NCBI GenBank assembly: GCA_024274855.1
Contig: JAJSAJ010000411.1
Coordinates: 1 to 11,148 of the forward strand
Source of the DNA: Planctomycetota bacterium
Lineage (GTDB): Bacteria > Planctomycetota > Planctomycetia > Pirellulales > Pirellulaceae
Direction of reading: 5' to 3'
Length of the DNA stretch: 11,148 nt
The notes under the pieces were generated by a model. It did no database searches and had not been told where the DNA came from. It saw nothing but the letters and a program-made list of their open reading frames with translations. Shown one piece after another: positions 7,389 to 11,148 of this stretch; the first letter of the stretch is position 1, and every line of letters begins with the position of its first letter. The translations under genes were made by a program, and so were the position numbers.

Positions 7389-8822
7389 ATGTCTGATAGG
7401 ATCAACGGTCGAGTTGCAAGCCGGGACCATGCGAGGAAACGGCATCATGCGTTGGGAGGTTATCCCAGGCAGCCTCAAGGGGAGCAGGTATCGGATTCGA
7501 CGGCAAATGACTCGGTGTCGGTTGTAGTGTGCGGCCGATGTGGTGTTTCCAATACGGCCACACGGAAGTTCTGCCAGGAATGTGGAGCGGGGCTGTGGGA
7601 AAACTGCCCAACTTGTTCGACCGATTGCCCAGCCGCTGATTCCTTTTGCGGCAACTGTGGCGAGGATCTGGCCGCTGCTGAACGCTTATTGGTTCAAGAG
7701 AGCCAAGAACAGTTATCCGCGATCGAGGAGATGAGTCGAAAAGGTGAACTAGAAATCGCAATACAGAAACTGCGTGCCCTGACAAATGAACAGACGCATC
7801 CGTGCCTGGAATCTACTCGTACCAAAGCCAAGAAACTGCTCAAACAGATTGTCGCGGAGAGAGACCATATGGTTCAGCACGCTGCCGACGCGATGGAACG
7901 TGCCAAGGAGCTGTGTGATCGTAAAGAGTACACATGTGCCGTTGGTACGTTGGAAGAGATTCCCAAGCCGTTTCGTGATACCCATATTCGGTCGTTGCTG
8001 GTCGACACTCGAAAGAAAACAGAGAGGATTCAGGAACTCAAGAATCGGTTGCGCAAGCGAGAAGGCGTTACCGAATTGCAGCGGCTCGGGACGATCGACC
8101 AATTGTTGACACTCTGCCCACGTGACACGAGAGTGATACGGTCGGCGGTGGAACTTCGTGAACGTGTGATGAAAGTGGTCCATCGTGCCCTTCGGACATG
8201 CCAATACCAAACGGCTTTGAGTCTGCTGGAAGCAATTCCGTCTCAAGTCGTCAATAAGGCGGTCAAGAAGACACAAATCCAAGTTACGGAGTTGGCTTAT
8301 CTGGCATCCGAATTGGAACTGGCACCTCATGTAACTCCGGCGACGATCGAAGCTGGTAAGCGTCTATTGCGGTTCGATCCCGGAAACCAACGTGCGAAAC
8401 GTCTTGTGGAACAGATGATCAAGCGACACGAATCAGCGAAAACGAAATCACCCACACAACCGGTCCCCTGGTCTCCTTGTCCCGAGCAGACGTCGTTGGA
8501 CGCACCGGTTGATGTGGCGTCCATGCCGAGCCGAACTCGGTTCGTGTCTCTGAAACTGGAACAGGACTTCTCACTTCATCCAGGTCGGTATTATACAGCT
8601 TGCGGATTGGCGCTTCAGGGCCTCGGAGCAACCACGGTTGGTTTGAATCTGAAGCCGGGCCGCTCAAGACGCTTCACCAGTCTTTATCATTTGATGCGGA
8701 AGAAGCCTTTCCGGAAGTCATGGGGGATCGCAATCGGAGATGGTGGAATCGCTGCGGTTTGCCTGGCGTTGAAAGATGATGCGCAAGTAATAATTGAGTG
8801 TTGTCAATTTGTTCCCCACTAA
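7389..8822 (+). CDS. Double zinc ribbon, helical region and start of PilM-like domain (N-terminal part)
   Basis: This 477-aa product ends at an in-frame TAA (8820-8822) beyond which the same protein continues. After about 45 residues of low-complexity sequence come two zinc-ribbon units: C48xxC51...C62xxC65 and C73xxC76...C87xxC90. A long charged alpha-helical region (about 95-370) follows, looking partly coiled-coil or repeat-like, then a linker. Residues about 443-477 (KSWGIAIGDGGIAAVCLAL...) resemble the first strands and phosphate-1 loop of a PilM/actin-fold ATPase, and the protein stops at FVPH. As written, only a fragment of the PilM domain is made. The start is uncertain: ATG 7389 is the first after an upstream in-frame TGA (7374), its ribosome-binding site is weak, and a later start nearer C48 is possible. 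The 110-nt gap after the DUF1573 gene holds GAGGAG near 7284 but no evident gene. Confidence 0.75.
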   Translation: MSDRINGRVASRDHARKRHHALGGYPRQPQGEQVSDSTANDSVSVVVCGRCGVSNTATRKFCQECGAGLWENCPTCSTDCPAADSFCGNCGEDLAAAERLLVQESQEQLSAIEEMSRKGELEIAIQKLRALTNEQTHPCLESTRTKAKKLLKQIVAERDHMVQHAADAMERAKELCDRKEYTCAVGTLEEIPKPFRDTHIRSLLVDTRKKTERIQELKNRLRKREGVTELQRLGTIDQLLTLCPRDTRVIRSAVELRERVMKVVHRALRTCQYQTALSLLEAIPSQVVNKAVKKTQIQVTELAYLASELELAPHVTPATIEAGKRLLRFDPGNQRAKRLVEQMIKRHESAKTKSPTQPVPWSPCPEQTSLDAPVDVASMPSRTRFVSLKLEQDFSLHPGRYYTACGLALQGLGATTVGLNLKPGRSRRFTSLYHLMRKKPFRKSWGIAIGDGGIAAVCLALKDDAQVIIECCQFVPH

Positions 8823-8825
8823 AAA

Positions 8826-9647
8826 GTGTTGACACATCCGGAAATGAAACAGCGGCGGTCTTCCGCGATCGTGCGCACACTCAACAAACTCAAGCAACAA
8901 TGCGTGCTCGACTCAGCCGCGGCAATCGTCGCGTCCCTGCCGTCGACTCAGCTGCTGACCCGATTCCTGACATTGCCCAATGTCAAAAAAGATAAACTCG
9001 ATGGATTGATCGCAGGCGAGGCAGGGCATCAGATTCCCGTGCCGCTGCCTGAGGTCAGCCTTGCCCACCATGTGTTCGGTTTTCCCGAAGAGACGGCTAA
9101 TATCGGGCGATCTACCGTGTTGATGCAGGCACTGAGGTTGCAAGATGCGGCCCAGTATCAGGCTGTGTTCGACGAGGCGGAAATCGATGTCCGCGCGTGG
9201 CAGTCGGATGCAGTCGCTCTTTATAACTGGGTTCACCATGAGTTTCTGACGCGGGAACCGGCGGGCAAGAGGCGTGCCGACGTACGCCGTATTGCCGTTC
9301 TTGACCTGGGGCGTGAGTCGATACGTGTGTTGTTTTGCGGTACCACTCACCTCTGGTTCCGTGCCAATAGGCTTGTCGCGGGAGATCTGGCCAATGGACT
9401 CGTAAGACGCTTTCAACTGACACACGATATGGCCAATCAGTGGCTCTTCAATGAAGGGGCGGCAAGGAGCATGAGCGCCGTGCACGAACAACGCTGCGTG
9501 ATTTTTCGCGAGCTGGTGGACCGTTACGAAACGGCGCTCAAGGAATTCGTCAAGATGAACGGGGAACCCGCGATCGAACGCGTGCTGATCTCCGGAGAAG
9601 CGGGCCATTTGCCAGGCCTGCTTCGATTCCTTCGGCTTGGAAGATGA
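8826..9647 (+). CDS. pilM: PilM-like type IV pilus assembly ATPase (C-terminal part)
   Basis: This 273-codon ORF lies in the same frame as the preceding one, one codon after its TAA, so both are one interrupted gene of about 752 residues. PilM hallmarks are visible: VASLPSTQLLTRFLTLP (about 35-51), an EAxxQIPVPL motif (65-74), a phosphate-2-like strand AVLDLG (157-162), and a late ISGEAGHLPGL segment. PilM is the cytoplasmic actin-like protein that binds PilN and helps build the type IV pilus inner-membrane platform. Its nearest start is GTG 8826, reachable by re-initiation after the TAA, but this would lack the first beta-strands and probably ATP binding. The C-terminus ends soon after PGLLRFL, perhaps 30 residues short of relatives, leaving 9648-9801 unassigned. 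Family assignment is firm; functionality is doubtful unless the stop is bypassed. Confidence 0.75.
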   Translation: MLTHPEMKQRRSSAIVRTLNKLKQQCVLDSAAAIVASLPSTQLLTRFLTLPNVKKDKLDGLIAGEAGHQIPVPLPEVSLAHHVFGFPEETANIGRSTVLMQALRLQDAAQYQAVFDEAEIDVRAWQSDAVALYNWVHHEFLTREPAGKRRADVRRIAVLDLGRESIRVLFCGTTHLWFRANRLVAGDLANGLVRRFQLTHDMANQWLFNEGAARSMSAVHEQRCVIFRELVDRYETALKEFVKMNGEPAIERVLISGEAGHLPGLLRFLRLGR

Positions 9648-9801
9648 AGGAAGGCGCCGATGGTTTCTGACAACGTGTATGGCGAATCCCATCACCACGA
9701 CCATCGCCGCCAGCGACGATTCCAACTTCTGTAATTCACCCAGTGTGGTAGCCTCGGCCGGCTCTTCTGGTTGTTGCTGTCCGCCCCTGCGTTTTCGGGA
9801 C

Positions 9802-9847
9802 TTGACGAACATGGGGAGTGGGCGATAGTATTTTGTTAGTTTGCTAA
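9802..9847 (+). promoter_or_regulatory. Candidate ars promoter and ArsR operator
   Basis: TTGACG (9802-9807, 5 of 6 to consensus) is followed after 18 nt by TAGTAT (9826-9831, 4 of 6 to TATAAT). Immediately downstream the inverted repeat TTAG-TTTG-CTAA (9836-9847) would span the transcription start. An AT-rich dyad overlapping the start is where ArsR repressors usually bind, so occupancy would block arsR-arsC until arsenite releases it. The arms are only 4 bp, so the operator call is tentative. Confidence 0.4.
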
Positions 9848-9881
9848 ATGGCGAGTTGACTCGGGCGTGAAGGGGAAGTGT

Positions 9882-10124
9882 GTGCACGAGTTACTGGCCA
9901 TCATGAAGGCACTTGCTGGCGAGAAGTGCCTTCGAATCGTGACCGCTCTTCAAGGCCGGGAATTGTGCCTGTGTCAGATTGTCGAGTTGCTTGGATTGGC
10001 GAATTCCACCGTCTCGCGGCACATGTCCATTCTGTACCAAGCGCGCTTGGTGGAATCTCGGAAGGACGGGCGATGGAGCTGTTTTCGCCTGCCAGGGGAG
10101 GGCGGTTCACCAGAAACCGCGTAG
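9882..10124 (+). CDS. arsR: ArsR family metalloregulatory repressor, interrupted by in-frame TAG
   Basis: This is a winged-helix repressor of the ArsR/SmtB family, expected to repress arsR-arsC and release DNA on binding As(III). From GTG 9882 the product is 80 aa. It has the ELCLC metal-site motif (C29, C31) in the position of the ELCVC arsenite site, a recognition helix STVSRHMSIL (42-51), and the wing ESRKDGRWSCFRL (58-70). GTG 9882 is preferred because purine-rich AAGGGGAAG lies just upstream and the protein then starts like its relatives. GTG 9867 (85 aa) and ATG 9918 are alternatives. A TAG at 10122-10124 stops translation just after the wing, yet the same frame continues with 42 codons of typical tail. 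The DNA-binding core is complete, but the C-terminal helix used for dimerisation in this family is lost. Confidence 0.8.
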   Translation: MHELLAIMKALAGEKCLRIVTALQGRELCLCQIVELLGLANSTVSRHMSILYQARLVESRKDGRWSCFRLPGEGGSPETA

Positions 10125-10253
10125 GTGATCGCGTTTGTCAGCAAGGCGCTGTTTCGAGATGCCAAGCGGCGGGCCGATCGGAAACGTCTTAAACAGATCC
10201 TGGACACGGACCCGGAGAGTCTCCGCGAAAAGCAGAGCGAATGCAAATGTTGA
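10125..10253 (+). pseudogene. arsR: In-frame C-terminal tail of ArsR beyond the TAG
   Basis: Directly after the TAG, 42 codons stay open in the arsR frame (beginning VIAFVSKAL, ending SECKC) to a TGA at 10251-10253. The charged helical sequence, with RRADRKRLKQIL and a Cys-rich end, resembles the C-terminal helix of longer ArsR repressors. This end overlaps the arsC start at 10241 by 13 nt, a normal translational-coupling overlap. It therefore looks like the genuine end of arsR rather than spacer, and the TAG looks like a point nonsense change (from GAG, CAG or AAG). Confidence 0.6.
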
Positions 10254-10672
10254 CAATTCTGTTCCTTTGTACCGGAAACTCCTGTCGCAGCCAAATGGCA
10301 GAAGGTTGGGCGCGACATTTACGAGGTGAGGTCCTGGAACCGTACTCGGCCGGTATCGAGACGCACGGATTGAACCCCATTGCCGTGAAGGTGATGGCCG
10401 AAGCTGGCGTCGATATATCCCATCAGCGATCGCAGCATATCAACGAGTTCAAGGATGTTCAGCTCGATCATGTGATTACCGCCTGTGATAATGTGCACGA
10501 ATCCTGCCCGGTTTTTCCGGGCAGTACAAACGTCACGCACGTGAGCTTCGACGACCCACCGCGACTGGCCAAGGGTGCCGCGACGGAAGAAGATGCCTTG
10601 AACCACTACAGGCGAGTTTGCGATGAGATTCGTGCGTTCGTGGAAACGCTTCCCGAGGCGTTAATCTCCTAA
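10241..10672 (+). CDS. arsC: Arsenate reductase, LMW phosphatase-like (thioredoxin-coupled type)
   Basis: This 143-aa ArsC reduces arsenate to arsenite in the cytoplasm. It has the phosphatase-type P-loop C10-TGNSC-R16 and the two resolving cysteines C82 and C89 in ITACDNVHESCPVFPG. This C10/C82/C89 triad is the thioredoxin-linked ArsC of the S. aureus pI258 class. An Asp-Pro (DDPP near 104-107) supplies the usual general acid. Length and ends are normal and it stops at TAA. Its ATG overlaps the intended 3' end of arsR by 13 nt, indicating translational coupling. A second ATG two codons later (10247) could also serve. No arsenite exporter (acr3/arsB) follows in the window, so arsenite export must come from elsewhere. 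The gene is intact. Confidence 0.92.
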   Translation: MQMLTILFLCTGNSCRSQMAEGWARHLRGEVLEPYSAGIETHGLNPIAVKVMAEAGVDISHQRSQHINEFKDVQLDHVITACDNVHESCPVFPGSTNVTHVSFDDPPRLAKGAATEEDALNHYRRVCDEIRAFVETLPEALIS

Positions 10673-10673
10673 C

Positions 10674-10731
10674 GCGGACGAGTCGGAACCATTAAGAAGT
10701 GCACAAACTTCGCGAAGCTCCAAACGTCCGC
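10674..10731. repeat. Inverted repeat just after arsC with inner palindrome
   Basis: GCGGACG (10674-10680) and CGTCCGC (10725-10731) form a perfect 7-bp inverted repeat beginning 2 nt after the arsC stop. Inside lies the 10-bp palindrome CTTCGCGAAG (10708-10717). The right arm is followed by TTTAG, so a branched terminator is possible. It could equally be the footprint of a lost small element, as it marks the border to degraded sequence. Confidence 0.35.
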
Positions 10732-10736
10732 TTTAG

Positions 10737-10967
10737 CCTTGCAAATTACGTGGTAAATCGAAGTGCCTGAAAAATGCCCCGGAAAGCCCCCTGTTTCGCG
10801 TCGAAGTCCGCAGTCTTGTGCGACTCGCCTTTGACGTTCCCCAGGTCGACCTGTCCGAAATTCGGCCTGGTCTTCAGATTGCGTTCACCGCTGCTGACCT
10901 GATCGCTTTCTCCCAAGCCGAAGAACACGAAAACGCTGACGTGGATTCGCTTGTTGGCCGAGAGTGA
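10737..10967 (+). pseudogene. Remnant of an efflux periplasmic adaptor (HlyD/MFP type)
   Basis: Between a TAG (10734) and a TGA (10965) one frame reads PLFRVEVRSLVRLAFDVPQ then VDLSEIRPGLQIAFT (about 10788-10889). This resembles the late beta-barrel region of membrane-fusion adaptor proteins, where a phrase like LFxVxxxxxLRVxxxVPQ is followed by an IxPGQxV strand. There is no start codon with a ribosome-binding site, and no lipoyl or hairpin domain upstream, so only a fragment of about 35-60 residues remains. Assignment is by eye. Confidence 0.35.
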
Positions 10968-11148
10968 AATCGAAGATCAAATTTTGGCGATTCCTGGAAT
11001 CGGCGACGTGAATATTTTCGGCGGTCATCAGGCGGAAGTGAAGGTCCGCTTCGAAACTCCGGCCGACTACGCGCCGTCCCATGTCGCACAGGTGCTTGGT
11101 CAAGTGGAGTCGATTGTCTATCATCGGGAGGGCGTGGAAATCGTCTCG
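10903..11148 (+). pseudogene. Fragment of RND-type efflux pump, cut by window end
   Basis: A frame open from 10903 to the window end contains TLTWIRLLAESEIEDQIL and AIPGIGDVNIFGGHQAEVKV. This resembles the porter-domain segment of RND pumps, especially heavy-metal CzcA/CusA-like ones, around the conserved xxPGVxxVxxFGG motif. The roughly 150 residues that normally precede it, including the first transmembrane helix, are absent. Sequence after VRFE (from about 11057) no longer follows the family obviously. It overlaps the adaptor remnant in another frame, as expected if a deletion fused adaptor to pump. Whether a longer gene resumes beyond 11148 cannot be seen. Confidence 0.45.

Noticed and set aside
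8913..9887. 324-codon minus-strand ORF opposite the PilM-like gene
   Set aside because: Most of it is antisense to sequence with PilM motifs. Its upstream part (about 9680-9811) contains a short hydrophobic stretch and protein-like codons, but no sensible end or family, so a small membrane-protein gene could not be supported.
10746..10928. 60-codon minus-strand ORF after arsC
   Set aside because: No recognisable motif, no ribosome-binding site, and it lies antisense to the adaptor-like remnant.
1..11148. Reassignment of TAA/TAG to an amino acid in this organism
   Set aside because: Only three internal TAR codons occur, large genes (phoR, both DUF1559 genes, DUF1573 gene) have none, and TAA terminates arsC and phoB at their natural family ends. 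Point mutation, error or readthrough fits better.
1..11148. CRISPR arrays, tRNA genes, rRNA, insertion sequences
   Set aside because: No spaced repeat array, cloverleaf, rRNA-like tract or transposase motif was seen when reading both strands.

Overview
The window looks like a piece of a planctomycete (or other PVC-group) chromosome. The clearest clue is two adjacent DUF1559-type prepilin-like proteins, each with a GFTL(V/I)E cleavage/methylation motif and the C-terminal H-x(n)-DG signature. They are followed by a DUF1573 lipoprotein and a PilM-like protein, all families abundant in Planctomycetes. No tRNA, rRNA, CRISPR array or intact mobile element was seen.

Layout. (1) Minus strand, 102-2641: a phoB-phoR type two-component pair. 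The 600-aa sensor kinase is intact, but the response regulator has one in-frame TAA in its receiver domain. A three-unit 11-bp tandem repeat with Pho-box geometry lies just beyond phoR. (2) 2642-3106: a gene-free divergent region with a candidate phoB promoter, palindromes and a foldable leader. (3) Plus strand, 3107-5926: two paralogous DUF1559 pseudopilins separated by 396 nt of stop-free but unassigned sequence. (4) 6049-7278: a DUF1573 lipoprotein preceded by two hairpins. (5) 7389-9647: one continuous reading frame encoding a double zinc ribbon, a helical region and a PilM-type actin-fold domain, interrupted by a single in-frame TAA at 8820. (6) 9802-10672: an arsR-arsC unit with a promoter/operator candidate. 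The arsR frame carries an in-frame TAG, after which its C-terminal tail continues and overlaps arsC. (7) 10737-11148: decayed remnants of an efflux adaptor and an RND-type pump in different frames, cut by the window end.

How the genes could work together (inference): the pseudopilins would be processed by a prepilin peptidase encoded elsewhere, the PilM-like protein could be the cytoplasmic platform of the same envelope machine, and the DUF1573 lipoprotein could act at the membrane. The phoBR pair is divergent from this block and could control it or only neighbour it. arsR-arsC is a separate arsenate-detoxification unit.

The most striking observation is that three genes (phoB, the zinc-ribbon/PilM fusion and arsR) each contain exactly one in-frame stop with recognisable protein on both sides and no frame change. 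Together with the RND remnants this suggests recent gene decay or sequencing/assembly error. Stop-codon readthrough is a less likely but testable alternative.
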